Shown: piece by piece, positions 22,887 to 31,880 of the stretch
Position numbering within the stretch: position 1 is the first letter of the stretch
Layout of the letters: every line of letters begins with the position of its first letter
DNA from: Variovorax fucosicus
Lineage (GTDB): Bacteria > Pseudomonadota > Gammaproteobacteria > Burkholderiales > Burkholderiaceae_C
Assembly: GCF_030316825.1 (NCBI RefSeq)
Contig: NZ_JASZYU010000001.1
Span: 806,001 to 870,000, forward strand
DNA: 64,000 nt
Direction: 5' to 3'
Position numbers and translations under genes: made by a program
The notes under the pieces: generated by a model
Seen by the model: only the letters and a program-made list of their open reading frames with translations
Told to the model about the DNA's origin: nothing
Database searches by the model: none

Positions 22887-22907
22887 CACACGGCGCACAA
22901 GGATCGT

Positions 22908-24128
22908 ATGGCAACCGCAACATCCACTCGGAACATCAAGGAAACCGTCTTCGAATGGGAAGGCAGGGATCGCAACGGCAAGCAGGTGCGCGGCGAGATG
23001 CGCGCGGTCGGCGAAAACCAGGTGCAGGCGTCCCTTCGGCGCCAGGGCGTGCTCCCGACCAAGATCAAGAAGCGCAAGATGCGCGCCGGCAAGTCGATCA
23101 AGCCGAAGGACATCGCCATATTCACGCGCCAGCTCGCCACCATGATGAAAGCCGGTGTGCCGCTGCTGCAGGCCTTCGACATCGTCGGCCGCGGCAATGC
23201 CAATCCGAGCGTCGCCAAGCTGTTGAACGACATCCGGGGCGACGTTGAAACCGGTACGTCGCTGTCCGCGGCGTTCCGCAAGTTTCCCAAGTACTTCGAC
23301 AACCTGTACTGCAACCTAGTCGAGGCAGGCGAAGCGGCCGGTATCCTGGAAGAACTGCTGGATCGGCTGGCCACCTACATGGAGAAAACCGAGGCGATCA
23401 AGTCCAAGATCAAGTCGGCCCTGATGTACCCGACCTCGGTGGTGGTGGTCGCCTTCGTGGTGGTCGCGATCATCATGATCTTCGTGATCCCGGCGTTCAA
23501 GTCGGTGTTCAGTTCGTTCGGCGCCGACCTGCCGGCGCCCACCCTCATCGTCATGGCCATCAGCGAGTTCTTCGTCGCTTACTGGTGGCTGATCTTCGGG
23601 GTGATCGGCGGCGGCATCTATTTCTTCCTGCAAGCATGGAAGCGCAACGAAAAGGTTCAGCGGGTGATGGACCGGCTGCTGCTCAGGCTGCCGATCTTCG
23701 GCACGCTGATCGACAAATCCTGCATCGCGCGCTGGACGCGCACGCTGGCCACCATGTTCGCGGCCGGCGTGCCGCTGGTCGAAGCGCTCGATTCGGTGGG
23801 TGGCGCGTCGGGCAATTCAGTCTATGCCGATGCCACGACCAAGATCCAGCAGGAAGTCTCGACCGGCACCAGTCTGACGTCCGCCATGACCAACGCCAAC
23901 CTGTTCCCGTCGATGGTGCTGCAGATGACGGCGATCGGTGAAGAGTCCGGCTCCATCGATCACATGCTCGGCAAGGCGGCGGACTTCTACGAGTCCGAAG
24001 TGGACGACATGGTGGCGGGTCTGTCGAGTCTCATGGAGCCCATCATCATCGTGTTCCTCGGTGTCATCATCGGTGGCATCGTGGTGTCGATGTACCTGCC
24101 CATCTTCAAGCTCGGCCAGGTCGTCTGA
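22908..24128 (+). CDS. pilC: Type IV pilus inner-membrane platform protein PilC
   Basis: A 406-residue platform protein with two T2SSF repeats. The first is around IFTRQLATMMKAGVPLLQAF, the second around WTRTLATMFAAGVPLVEAL. Membrane segments are near 175-200, 220-245 and the C-terminus. It couples PilB to pilin insertion. It lies 21 nt after pilB, and the last base of its stop codon is the first base of the pilD ATG. Confidence 0.96.
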   Translation: MATATSTRNIKETVFEWEGRDRNGKQVRGEMRAVGENQVQASLRRQGVLPTKIKKRKMRAGKSIKPKDIAIFTRQLATMMKAGVPLLQAFDIVGRGNANPSVAKLLNDIRGDVETGTSLSAAFRKFPKYFDNLYCNLVEAGEAAGILEELLDRLATYMEKTEAIKSKIKSALMYPTSVVVVAFVVVAIIMIFVIPAFKSVFSSFGADLPAPTLIVMAISEFFVAYWWLIFGVIGGGIYFFLQAWKRNEKVQRVMDRLLLRLPIFGTLIDKSCIARWTRTLATMFAAGVPLVEALDSVGGASGNSVYADATTKIQQEVSTGTSLTSAMTNANLFPSMVLQMTAIGEESGSIDHMLGKAADFYESEVDDMVAGLSSLMEPIIIVFLGVIIGGIVVSMYLPIFKLGQVV

Positions 24129-25087
24129 TGTGGGTGTCGGCGGAAATCGACGCCGCACTGGCCGGCGTGCTGGGGCTATTGATCGGCAGCTTTCTCAATG
24201 TGGTGATCTACCGGATGCCGGCCGTGATCTACCGCGACTGGCTCACCGATTCGGTTTCCAGTTTGACGCCGGCAACCGACGGCCCGAGCCTGTGGACGAT
24301 GGTGTTCGGCAACAAGTCTGCCGCACCGCCCGCATTGGAGGCGGCCGCCGCCGCTGCGGCCGCGCAGCTTGAAAGCCTGCCGCCCCTGAGTCTTTCCAGG
24401 CCCCGTTCGCGCTGTGGCGCCTGCGGGGTTCCGATCGCGTGGTACCAGAACATCCCGGTGCTCAGCTACATCTTCCTGCGTGGCAAGTGTTCGGCCTGCA
24501 AGGCGCCCATCAGCATCCGCTACCCGCTGGTCGAACTCATCGTCGCGGCGCTGTTCGCGCTGGCCGGCCACCGCTTCGGCATCAGCCCGGTCGGCGCCCT
24601 CTGGGCCGCATTCGTTGCCTTGTTGGTGTGCCAGTTCCTGATCGATCTCGACACCCAGTTGCTGCCCGATCCGCTCAACTACGCCCTGCTGTGGCTCGGC
24701 CTGGTCGGCGCCGCGCTGGGGTGGACGGGCGTGCCGTTGAGCTCGGCCGTCTGGGGTGCGGTCGGTGGCTATCTGAGCCTCTGGGGGGTGTACCACGCCT
24801 ACCGTCTGGCCACCGGCAAGGAAGGCATGGGTTATGGCGATTTCAAGCTGCTGGCGGCGCTCGGCGCGTGGCTCGGAGCCGACTACCTGCTGGCCATCGT
24901 GCTCGTGTCGTCGCTGGTCGGCGCGGTGCTCGGGCTGACCCTGCTCTACATCGGCAAACTGGCTCACAAAGATATCCCGTTCTCGTTCGGTCCGTGTCTT
25001 GCGGGCACCGGTATCGTCTGTTTCGTGATCGGGCCGGAGACGGTTCGGCAACTCGTGCCGTTTGCGTTTCCGTTCGGCATGCACTGA
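24128..25087 (+). CDS. pilD: Prepilin peptidase/N-methyltransferase PilD
   Basis: A 319-residue membrane aspartyl protease that cleaves and N-methylates type IV prepilins. The N-terminal methylation domain has the zinc Cys pairs CGAC (96/99) and CSAC (about 121/124). The catalytic Asp residues are in the DLDTQLLPD segment and the GxGD motif GYGDFK (near 236). Residues ~37-90 are an unusually long Ala-rich linker between the first membrane segment and the Cys motif, making it longer than the usual ~290 residues. It is coupled to pilC and followed 12 bp later by coaE. Confidence 0.95.
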   Translation: MWVSAEIDAALAGVLGLLIGSFLNVVIYRMPAVIYRDWLTDSVSSLTPATDGPSLWTMVFGNKSAAPPALEAAAAAAAAQLESLPPLSLSRPRSRCGACGVPIAWYQNIPVLSYIFLRGKCSACKAPISIRYPLVELIVAALFALAGHRFGISPVGALWAAFVALLVCQFLIDLDTQLLPDPLNYALLWLGLVGAALGWTGVPLSSAVWGAVGGYLSLWGVYHAYRLATGKEGMGYGDFKLLAALGAWLGADYLLAIVLVSSLVGAVLGLTLLYIGKLAHKDIPFSFGPCLAGTGIVCFVIGPETVRQLVPFAFPFGMH

Positions 25088-25099
25088 GTTGCCAGCGGC

Positions 25100-25702
25100 A
25101 TGCAGCGCATCGGCCTCACGGGCGGCATCGGCAGCGGCAAGAGCACGGTGGCAGCGATGCTGGTCGAACAGGGCGCGGCACTGGTCGATACCGACGCCAT
25201 CGCCCGCGCGCTGACACTGCCGCAGGGCGAAGCGATGGCACCGATCGCGGCGCTGTTCGGCCTCGACGTCGTCGACGCGGATGGCGGCCTGGACCGCCCG
25301 CGCATGCGCGACATCGTGTTCAACAACCCGACAGCCAAACGGCAACTCGAGGCCATCCTGCATCCGTTGATCGGCGCGGCCTGCGAGCGTGAGGCCAACG
25401 CGGCGCAGGGCCGTGTCGTGGTGTTCGATGTTCCATTGCTGGTCGAATCGGGCCGCTGGCGTGCCAGGGTCGATCGCGTGCTGGTGGTCGACGCCAGTGA
25501 AGCGACCCAGCTGCAGCGTGTCATGGCGCGTTCCGGCTGGTCGGCCGAAGCAGTGCACGCGGTGATCGCTCAGCAGGCCTCGCGCACGGCACGCCGGGCT
25601 GCCGCGGATGCGGTCATTTTCAATGACAGTATGACGCTGCCGGAACTCGCTGCCGAGGTCAGGACTCTGTGGTTGGAGTGGGCCGCCGCCAGCACGCGAT
25701 AA
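25100..25702 (+). CDS. coaE: Dephospho-CoA kinase
   Basis: A 200-residue P-loop kinase phosphorylating the ribose 3'-OH of dephospho-CoA, the last step of CoA synthesis. The P-loop is GGIGSGKST (8-16), with DTDAIARAL next and the lid region RSGWSAEAVHAVI-AQQASR. It sits behind pilD, as in many proteobacteria, where the next gene is usually zapD. Here two extra genes intervene. Confidence 0.96.
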   Translation: MQRIGLTGGIGSGKSTVAAMLVEQGAALVDTDAIARALTLPQGEAMAPIAALFGLDVVDADGGLDRPRMRDIVFNNPTAKRQLEAILHPLIGAACEREANAAQGRVVVFDVPLLVESGRWRARVDRVLVVDASEATQLQRVMARSGWSAEAVHAVIAQQASRTARRAAADAVIFNDSMTLPELAAEVRTLWLEWAAASTR

Positions 25703-25789
25703 TCGACAGTTGTCCGGCGCAGCGTCTGCCACCATAAGCTGAGGCAAAGAGACGCGCCCACGGGCCCACCGGCAACGCCCCCCGATTCG

Positions 25790-27280
25790 ATGCTTTTCAA
25801 TTCCTACGCGTTCATCTTTGCCTACTTCCCGATCGTGCTGATCGGGTTCTTCCTGATCGGGAAGCGCAACGTCCGCGCTGCCGCCGGATTTCTGGCGCTG
25901 GCTTCGCTGTTCTTCTACGGCTGGTGGAGCGTCGAGGCGATGCCGCTGCTGCTGGCGTCGATCTGCTTCAACTACTGGGCCGGCCTGCGGCTCACGCCTG
26001 CGCCGGAGCGCACCGACCGGCAACGCAAACGCATGCTGGTGTTCGCGCTCACGGTCGACCTGGTGATCCTGGGCGTCTTCAAGTACGCCAACTTCTTCAT
26101 CGCCAACGTCAACGACGGCCTGGCGGCGGCGGGCGCCACGCCGCTGTCGATGCTGCATATCGCACTGCCGATCGGCATCTCGTTCTACACCTTCACCCAG
26201 ATCGCGTTTCTGGTCGACTGCTGGCAAGGCAAGGTGCATGAGCGCAGCTTCGTACATTACGCGCTGTTCGTCACCTACTTCCCGCACCTGATCGCCGGGC
26301 CGGTGCTGCATCACGCGCAGATGATGCCGCAGTTCGCCAATCCATCGACCTACCGCGTCGACGCCAATAAGGTGGCGCTGGGCCTGGCCATCTTCACCTT
26401 CGGCCTCGCCAAGAAACTGCTCATCGCCGACAAGATGGGGCAGTACGCCGACCTGATGTTCACCGGGGTGCACAACGGCACCCTGCCCTCGCTCTACACG
26501 GCGTGGTTCGGCGTGCTGGCCTATACGCTGCAGATCTACTTCGACTTCTCGGGTTACTCCGACATGGCGGTGGGCCTGTCGCTGTGCCTGGGCGTGCGGC
26601 TGCCGCTCAACTTCAATTCGCCCTACAAGTCAACCAGCATCATCGAGTTCTGGCGCCGCTGGCACATCTCGCTGTCCACCTTCCTGCGCGACTACCTCTA
26701 TGTGCCGCTGGGCGGCAATCGCAAGGGCGAGGCGCGGCGCTACATCAACCTGTTCCTGACGATGCTGCTGGGCGGCCTGTGGCACGGCGCGGCATGGACC
26801 TTCGTGATCTGGGGCGCGCTGCACGGCACCTTCCTGATGATCAATCACCTCTGGAACGCCAAGGTGCGCCGCAATGCCACGCCGGGCCGGCTGGCGCGGG
26901 TGGCCGGCTGGGCGCTCACCTTCCTGTGCGTGATGATCGCGTGGGTCGTTTTCAGGGCCGAGAGCGTCAACGCGGCCCTCGAAATCTACAAGGGCATGCT
27001 GGGTTTTCACGGTGCGCCGACTTCGGCCTTCAGCGAATTTGCCGTGCCCTATCGCAAGCCCGAGTTCTTCCACACGCTGCTGGTGGGCCTTTTCATCTGC
27101 CTGGCGCTGCCGCCGACGATTTCGCTCGAGCGCTGGGTGCCGCAGCCGGCTTTGCTGGCTGGCCAGCCCAGGATGGCCTGGACGGCCACCGCCGTGATTG
27201 CGCTGGCCACGGCTGTGCTGTTCGGGTTCTGCGTGTCCCAGCTCGGTTCGTACAGCCCGTTCCTCTACTTCCAGTTCTGA
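25790..27280 (+). CDS. MBOAT-family membrane O-acyltransferase (AlgI-like)
   Basis: A 496-residue polytopic protein of the AlgI/PatA/DltB superfamily, which moves acyl groups (usually acetyl) across the membrane to polysaccharides. The family segments are PIGISFYTFTQIAF, YFPHLIAGPVLHH, FDFSGYSDMAVGL, FWRRWHISLSTFLRDYLYVP and the catalytic-His motif LWHGAAWTF (His about 332). The C-terminus SPFLYFQF is typical. A gene for an SGNH partner starts 1 nt after its stop. It is inserted between coaE and zapD. The target polymer is unknown; no glycan-synthesis genes are nearby. Confidence 0.9.
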   Translation: MLFNSYAFIFAYFPIVLIGFFLIGKRNVRAAAGFLALASLFFYGWWSVEAMPLLLASICFNYWAGLRLTPAPERTDRQRKRMLVFALTVDLVILGVFKYANFFIANVNDGLAAAGATPLSMLHIALPIGISFYTFTQIAFLVDCWQGKVHERSFVHYALFVTYFPHLIAGPVLHHAQMMPQFANPSTYRVDANKVALGLAIFTFGLAKKLLIADKMGQYADLMFTGVHNGTLPSLYTAWFGVLAYTLQIYFDFSGYSDMAVGLSLCLGVRLPLNFNSPYKSTSIIEFWRRWHISLSTFLRDYLYVPLGGNRKGEARRYINLFLTMLLGGLWHGAAWTFVIWGALHGTFLMINHLWNAKVRRNATPGRLARVAGWALTFLCVMIAWVVFRAESVNAALEIYKGMLGFHGAPTSAFSEFAVPYRKPEFFHTLLVGLFICLALPPTISLERWVPQPALLAGQPRMAWTATAVIALATAVLFGFCVSQLGSYSPFLYFQF

Positions 27281-27281
27281 C

Positions 27282-28295
27282 ATGACGCCCGCCAAACTCT
27301 GGCTCCGGATCTTCCTGGCAGGCTTCGCCGTGGTCGTCGCGATGCTGCTCGTAACGCTGTTCACGCCGGTGCCTTACGGCGACCTGTCGCGCATCGGGCG
27401 CGTGTCGGATCACGAGTTCGGCTGGCGCCGCCAGCCCCCGCCCTTCCCGCCCGAGGCCAGCTTGCGCGCCGTGCCGATCGACCAGGCCGATATCGTGGTG
27501 ATCGGCGACAGCTTCTCGATGACCTACATGTGGCAGTCGGACCTGGTTCAGGCCGGCTACAAGGTCACCACCATCTACTGGGGCCAGTACAGCGAAACCA
27601 TGTGCGGCGACCTGCAGGCATGGTTGCAGCGCGCGGGCTTCCGCGGCAAGCTGGTGATCTTCGAAAGCGTGGAGCGGCTGCTGAAGGAGCGCCTGAAGAA
27701 GAGCACGGCATGCGAGCAGATGAGCAAGCCTTTTGCGTCGAGGCCCGCGCCGCTGCTCCCTGCGCTTTCCCACACGCCTCCATTCGAACTCAACAGCGGC
27801 GCCACGCTGATCAGTGGCCTCATCACCTGGGATCACACGCGCCGCGCGAAGAAATCGTCAGGTGATGCGGTGTTCGACGAAACCCAGGTGCGTGTCGTGC
27901 CCGATGGCTGCGCGCAGTTCAGCCACCGGCTCTGCAACAAGGCGCTTTTCTTCGACGAGGACGTGAAAAACGGCGAACTCGATCTGCAGGACTTCGACCG
28001 CATGACGCGGTTCAATGCCAGCCATGTCACGACCCCGTTCATTTGGATGGTGATTCCCGACAAAACCACCACCTACCTGGATCCGAACCACTCGAAGGCG
28101 TTCATGGATGCCTTCCGCGCCGCCCGCCTGGGTCCCGACCTGTATGCGATGACGGCCGAGAACCGCATGAAAGTGCAGGATCTCTACTTCCCCAACGACA
28201 CCCATTTGTCGATGCATGGGCAACGCATTCTCGGCCAGCGCATGCTCGCCGCAGTGCGCGAAAAGTTGCCCACACCACCCGCCCGATCACCGTAA
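27282..28295 (+). CDS. SGNH/AlgX-like periplasmic acyltransferase partner
   Basis: A 337-residue protein with one N-terminal membrane anchor (about 5-27) and an extracytoplasmic domain. VIGDSFSMTY (about 73-82) carries the GDS nucleophile motif, and NDTHLSMHG (about 305-313) carries the catalytic Asp-x-His pair of SGNH hydrolases and AlgJ/AlgX O-acetyltransferases. It starts 1 nt past the acyltransferase stop. The pair should work as a two-step acetyl relay: the MBOAT exports acetyl, this protein transfers it. It has at least four Cys and a mid-region I cannot assign. Confidence 0.82.
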   Translation: MTPAKLWLRIFLAGFAVVVAMLLVTLFTPVPYGDLSRIGRVSDHEFGWRRQPPPFPPEASLRAVPIDQADIVVIGDSFSMTYMWQSDLVQAGYKVTTIYWGQYSETMCGDLQAWLQRAGFRGKLVIFESVERLLKERLKKSTACEQMSKPFASRPAPLLPALSHTPPFELNSGATLISGLITWDHTRRAKKSSGDAVFDETQVRVVPDGCAQFSHRLCNKALFFDEDVKNGELDLQDFDRMTRFNASHVTTPFIWMVIPDKTTTYLDPNHSKAFMDAFRAARLGPDLYAMTAENRMKVQDLYFPNDTHLSMHGQRILGQRMLAAVREKLPTPPARSP

Positions 28296-28380
28296 CGCCG
28301 TGTGACGTTGCGGGCGGTATCGCCTTGAACGCGGCGCATGCACACCTTCGGGCTATGATCGATCGACTGAAAGCCGACGC

Positions 28381-29136
28381 GTGATCCTCTACGAGTACCC
28401 TTTCAACGAGCGCATCCGGACTTACCTCCGGCTCGAACATCTCTTTCGCCGCCTGGGCGAACTGGTTCCGGCCGACTCGGCGCTGTCGCACCACTACGCC
28501 CTGATCACGATCTTCGAGGTCATGGATGTGGCGGCGCGTGCCGACCTCAAGGCCGATGTGCTGCGCGACCTCGACAAGCACAAGAACGTCTTCAACAGCT
28601 ACCGCGGCAACCCCGCGATTTCTGAAGCCGTGCTCGACCAGGTGGTGGCGCAACTCGAGCGCAACTTTGCGACGCTCAACACGGTGCCGGGCAAGGCCGG
28701 GCAGGCGCTCACGGAGAACGAGTGGCTGATGAGCATCCGCAGCCGTGCCGGCATTCCGGGCGGCACCTGTGAGTTCGATCTGCCGGCCTACTACAGCTGG
28801 CAGCATCACAAACCCTCGGCGCGGCGCGCAGACCTCGAGCGCTGGTCGGCCACGCTGGCGCCGCTGGCCGAATCGATCTACCTGCTGCTGAAGTTGCTGC
28901 GCGATGCCGATGTGCCCTACAAGGTCATGGCCAGCGCCGGCCAGTTCCAGCAAACGCTGCCGCAGGGCCGAAGCTTCCAGTTGCTGCGGCTGCGCATCGA
29001 CCCCGCATTCGGCCTCGTGCCCGAGATCAGCGGCAACCGCCTGATGGTGTCGGTGCGGCTGATGCGGCAGGAAGCGGATGACCGGCTGCATCAGAGCAGC
29101 GAAGACACACCTTTTGAACTGACTCTCTGCGCATGA
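28381..29136 (+). CDS. zapD: Cell division protein ZapD
   Basis: A 251-residue cytosolic protein that crosslinks FtsZ filaments. It is recognised by the start [21 protein letters not shown] and the [17 protein letters not shown] segment. It starts with GTG at 28381. It overlaps yacG by 4 bp. In related genomes it follows coaE directly; here it is displaced by the acyltransferase pair. Confidence 0.95.
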   Translation: MILYEYPFNERIRTYLRLEHLFRRLGELVPADSALSHHYALITIFEVMDVAARADLKADVLRDLDKHKNVFNSYRGNPAISEAVLDQVVAQLERNFATLNTVPGKAGQALTENEWLMSIRSRAGIPGGTCEFDLPAYYSWQHHKPSARRADLERWSATLAPLAESIYLLLKLLRDADVPYKVMASAGQFQQTLPQGRSFQLLRLRIDPAFGLVPEISGNRLMVSVRLMRQEADDRLHQSSEDTPFELTLCA

Positions 29137-29342
29137 GCGGCGAAGCGAATTTCGGCGAACGCATCGTTCGCTGCCCGGCCTGTGGCGAAGACAGCTACTA
29201 CGCGCCGCGCAACCCTTACCGTCCGTTCTGCAGCGCCCGCTGCAAGGGCATCGACCTCGGTGCCTGGGCCAGCGAATCGTTCCGCGTGGCGGCAGACGCA
29301 CCGCCAGACGACGAGCTGCCCGGCGATCCCAGACTGCAGTAG
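29133..29342 (+). CDS. yacG: DNA gyrase inhibitor YacG
   Basis: A 69-residue zinc protein with CPAC at the N-terminus and [15 protein letters not shown], giving the four-Cys zinc site of YacG. In E. coli it binds the GyrB C-terminal domain and blocks DNA binding. Its ATGA overlaps the zapD stop. It faces mutT tail to tail across 11 bp. Confidence 0.93.
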   Translation: MSGEANFGERIVRCPACGEDSYYAPRNPYRPFCSARCKGIDLGAWASESFRVAADAPPDDELPGDPRLQ

Positions 29343-29353
29343 CAGGCCCGGTT

Positions 29354-29761
29354 CTACAGGCCGCGTTCCTGCGCCAGCCAGTCCAGCACGGGCAGCGCGC
29401 CCGGCAGCACCGGCGTCACGTCGAGCGGCAATTGCTGCCAGCACATCTGCTGACCTTCGCGCATCTCGAACTCGCCGCGCCAGTCGCGCACCTTGCACCA
29501 GTGCAGCCGCACCAGCGCGTGCGGGTAGTCGTGCTCGGTGACCTTCCAGGCCTCGGCGCCTGCGATCGTGATGCCGAGTTCTTCCTGCAGCTCGCGCCGC
29601 AGCGCCTGCTCCACCGATTCACCCGCCTCGATCTTGCCGCCCGGAAACTCCCAATAGCCGGCGTAGGCCTTGCCCTCGGGTCGAGTCGACAGCAACAGTG
29701 CGCCATCGTCGCGCAACAACACGCCGACCGCGACTTCGGTGTGCTGACGCGGCGCAGTCAT
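29354..29761 (-). CDS. mutT: Nudix hydrolase MutT (8-oxo-dGTP diphosphatase type)
   Basis: A 135-residue Nudix protein with the complete box from GGKIEAGESVEQALRREL to QEELGI (about 40-62) and the MutT-like start region TEVAVGVLLRDDGALLLSTRP. It is expected to hydrolyse 8-oxo-dGTP and prevent A:T to C:G transversions. It lies downstream of and overlaps (4 bp) the DUF815 ATPase gene. Placement beside zapD-yacG is the usual one for mutT. Confidence 0.9.
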   Translation of the reverse strand: MTAPRQHTEVAVGVLLRDDGALLLSTRPEGKAYAGYWEFPGGKIEAGESVEQALRRELQEELGITIAGAEAWKVTEHDYPHALVRLHWCKVRDWRGEFEMREGQQMCWQQLPLDVTPVLPGALPVLDWLAQERGL

Positions 29762-30633
29762 GCCACTGCCCGCCCGGCGTAGTCACGCGCGAACTGGTAG
29801 GCCACGCGGCCGCTGCGCGAGCCGCGTTCCAGCGCCCAGACCAGCGCGTCCGCGCGCGCCGCCTCGATCGCCACAGCGGTCACGCCGAACGACGAAAGCC
29901 ACTGCGCCACGATCGCGAGGTATTCGTTCTGGCTGAACGGATAGAAACTGACCCAGAGGCCGAAGCGCTCCGACAGCGAGATCTTTTCTTCGATGACCTC
30001 GCCCGGATGCACCTCGCCGTCATCCGTGTGCTTGTACGTGAGGTTGTCCTTCATGTACTCGGGCAGCAGATGGCGGCGGTTGCTGGTCGCATAGATCAGT
30101 ACGTTGGCGGTCGAGGCTGCGATCGAGCCGTCCAGGATCGACTTGAGCGCCTTGTAGCCCGGCTCGCCCTCGTCGAAACTCAGGTCGTCGCTGAACACGA
30201 TGAACTTCTCCGGGCGACCGGACACAACATCCACGATGTCCGGAAGGTCGGTCAGTTCGGCCTTGTCGACCTCGATCAGGCGCAGGCCCTGCGGCGCATA
30301 GGTCTGCAGGCAGGCCCGGATCAGCGACGATTTGCCGGTGCCGCGCGCGCCGGTGAGCAGCACGTTGTTGGCCGGCTTGCCCTCGACGAACTGGCGCGTG
30401 TTGCGTGCGATCTTTTCCTTCTGGAGGTCGATTTCCTTCAGGTCGTCGAGCGCCATCGCGGCCACATGCCGCACCGGCTCCAGCACGCCGTGGCCGGTGC
30501 TGCGCCGGCGATAGCGCCAGGCGATCGACGCGCCCCAGTCGGCCGGCGCCGAAAGCGGCTGCGGCAGCACCGATTCGATGCGGGTGATGAGTTGCTCGGC
30601 CCGCTCGATCAGCTTCTCAAACTTTTCATTCAT
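29758..30633 (-). CDS. DUF815-family ATP-binding protein
   Basis: A 291-residue P-loop NTPase. GARGTGKSS is at 95-103, [15 protein letters not shown] is a Walker-B-like acidic strand, and [13 protein letters not shown] is the sensor-1 region. This is the DUF815 family, related to AAA ATPases and common in proteobacteria, with no settled function. Start ATG 30633 ([13 protein letters not shown]) overlaps the argJ stop by 4 bp; its own stop overlaps the mutT start by 4 bp. Thus argJ, this ATPase and mutT form one coupled unit. Confidence 0.87.
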   Translation of the reverse strand: MNEKFEKLIERAEQLITRIESVLPQPLSAPADWGASIAWRYRRRSTGHGVLEPVRHVAAMALDDLKEIDLQKEKIARNTRQFVEGKPANNVLLTGARGTGKSSLIRACLQTYAPQGLRLIEVDKAELTDLPDIVDVVSGRPEKFIVFSDDLSFDEGEPGYKALKSILDGSIAASTANVLIYATSNRRHLLPEYMKDNLTYKHTDDGEVHPGEVIEEKISLSERFGLWVSFYPFSQNEYLAIVAQWLSSFGVTAVAIEAARADALVWALERGSRSGRVAYQFARDYAGRAVA

Positions 30634-31859
30634 GACCTGTAGTCGGCATTGATCGACACGTAGTCGTGGCTCAGGTCGCAGGTCCACACGGTATCGCTCG
30701 CGTCGCCGCGGCCGAGGCCGATGCGCACCGAGATCTCGCTCTGCTTCATCACGCGCTGCCCGTCTTCCTCGCGGTACGAGGGATTGCGCCCACCCTTCAC
30801 GGCCACGTGCACGTCGTCGAGATACAGGTCGATGCCGGTCTGGTCGAGATCGTCGATGCCCGCATAGCCGACGGCGGCCAGGATGCGTCCGAGGTTCGGG
30901 TCGCTCGCGAAGAACGCGGTCTTGACCAGCGGCGAATGCGCGACCGCATAGGCGACCTGGCGGCACTCGGCCGCGTCGCGCCCGCCTTCGACGCGGATCG
31001 TGATGAACTTGGTGGCGCCTTCACCGTCGCGCACGATGGCCTGCGCAAGCAGGCGCGCGACATTGCGCATCGCTTCGAGCAGTGCGCGGCCGTCCGCCGA
31101 ATTGAGCGAGGTGACCGGAGCGTGCGCAGCTTTCTGCGTGGCGATGACCACGAACGAGTCGTTGGTCGAGGTGTCGCCATCGATCGTCACGCGGTTGAAC
31201 GAGGCATCGGCCAACGCCTTGGCCAGAGGATGGATCAGGGCCGGGTCGATCCTTGCATCGGTCGCCATGAAGCCGAGCATGGTCGCCATGTTGGGTCGGA
31301 TCATGCCGGCGCCCTTGCTGATGCCAGTGACGGTAACCGTCGCGCCGCCAACCTGCACGCGCTGGCTGAAGGCCTTGGGCACCGTGTCAGTGGTCATGAT
31401 GCCTTCGGCCGCGCGCGCCCAGTGGTCGGGCGATGCGTCGGCCAAGGCAGCGGGCAACCCCGCTTCGATGCGATCGACCGGCAGCGGCTCCATGATCACG
31501 CCCGTCGAAAACGGCAGGATCTGTTCGGGCGCGATGTCCAGCTCGCGCGCCAGTGCCACGCAGGTCTGGTGCGTGCGTGCCAGCCCGTCCTGGCCGGTGC
31601 CGGCGTTCGCGTTCCCGGTGTTGATCAGCATCGCGCGAATGCCGTAGTTCTTTGCAAGATGCTCGCGGCAGACCTGCACCGGCGCCGCACAGAAGCGGTT
31701 CTGTGTGAACACGCCGCCGACCGCTGCGCCTTCGTCGATCAGCACGACCGTCAAGTCCTTGCGATTGGCTTTGCGCACGCCGGCTTCGGCCACGCCGATG
31801 CGCACGCCGGGCACCGCGAACAGCGCGGCAGGATCAGGAGCAGTGAGGTTGACGGGCAT
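30630..31859 (-). CDS. argJ: Bifunctional ornithine acetyltransferase/N-acetylglutamate synthase
   Basis: A 409-residue Ntn-type enzyme that moves acetyl from N-acetylornithine to glutamate in the cyclic arginine pathway. [15 protein letters not shown] contains the Ala-Thr bond cleaved autocatalytically, leaving Thr193 as the nucleophile of the beta chain. [12 protein letters not shown] is also conserved. It is downstream of secA by 21 bp and coupled to the DUF815 gene. Confidence 0.96.
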   Translation of the reverse strand: MPVNLTAPDPAALFAVPGVRIGVAEAGVRKANRKDLTVVLIDEGAAVGGVFTQNRFCAAPVQVCREHLAKNYGIRAMLINTGNANAGTGQDGLARTHQTCVALARELDIAPEQILPFSTGVIMEPLPVDRIEAGLPAALADASPDHWARAAEGIMTTDTVPKAFSQRVQVGGATVTVTGISKGAGMIRPNMATMLGFMATDARIDPALIHPLAKALADASFNRVTIDGDTSTNDSFVVIATQKAAHAPVTSLNSADGRALLEAMRNVARLLAQAIVRDGEGATKFITIRVEGGRDAAECRQVAYAVAHSPLVKTAFFASDPNLGRILAAVGYAGIDDLDQTGIDLYLDDVHVAVKGGRNPSYREEDGQRVMKQSEISVRIGLGRGDASDTVWTCDLSHDYVSINADYRS

Positions 31860-31880
31860 GGATGAGGTTTCTCGCTCGGG

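Noticed and set aside
24176-26473. A 765-codon open frame on the minus strand opposite pilD-coaE-acyltransferase
   Set aside because: Its His/Arg/Gln-rich composition is the antisense image of GC-rich coding sequence. It crosses three well-identified genes and has no recognisable domain.
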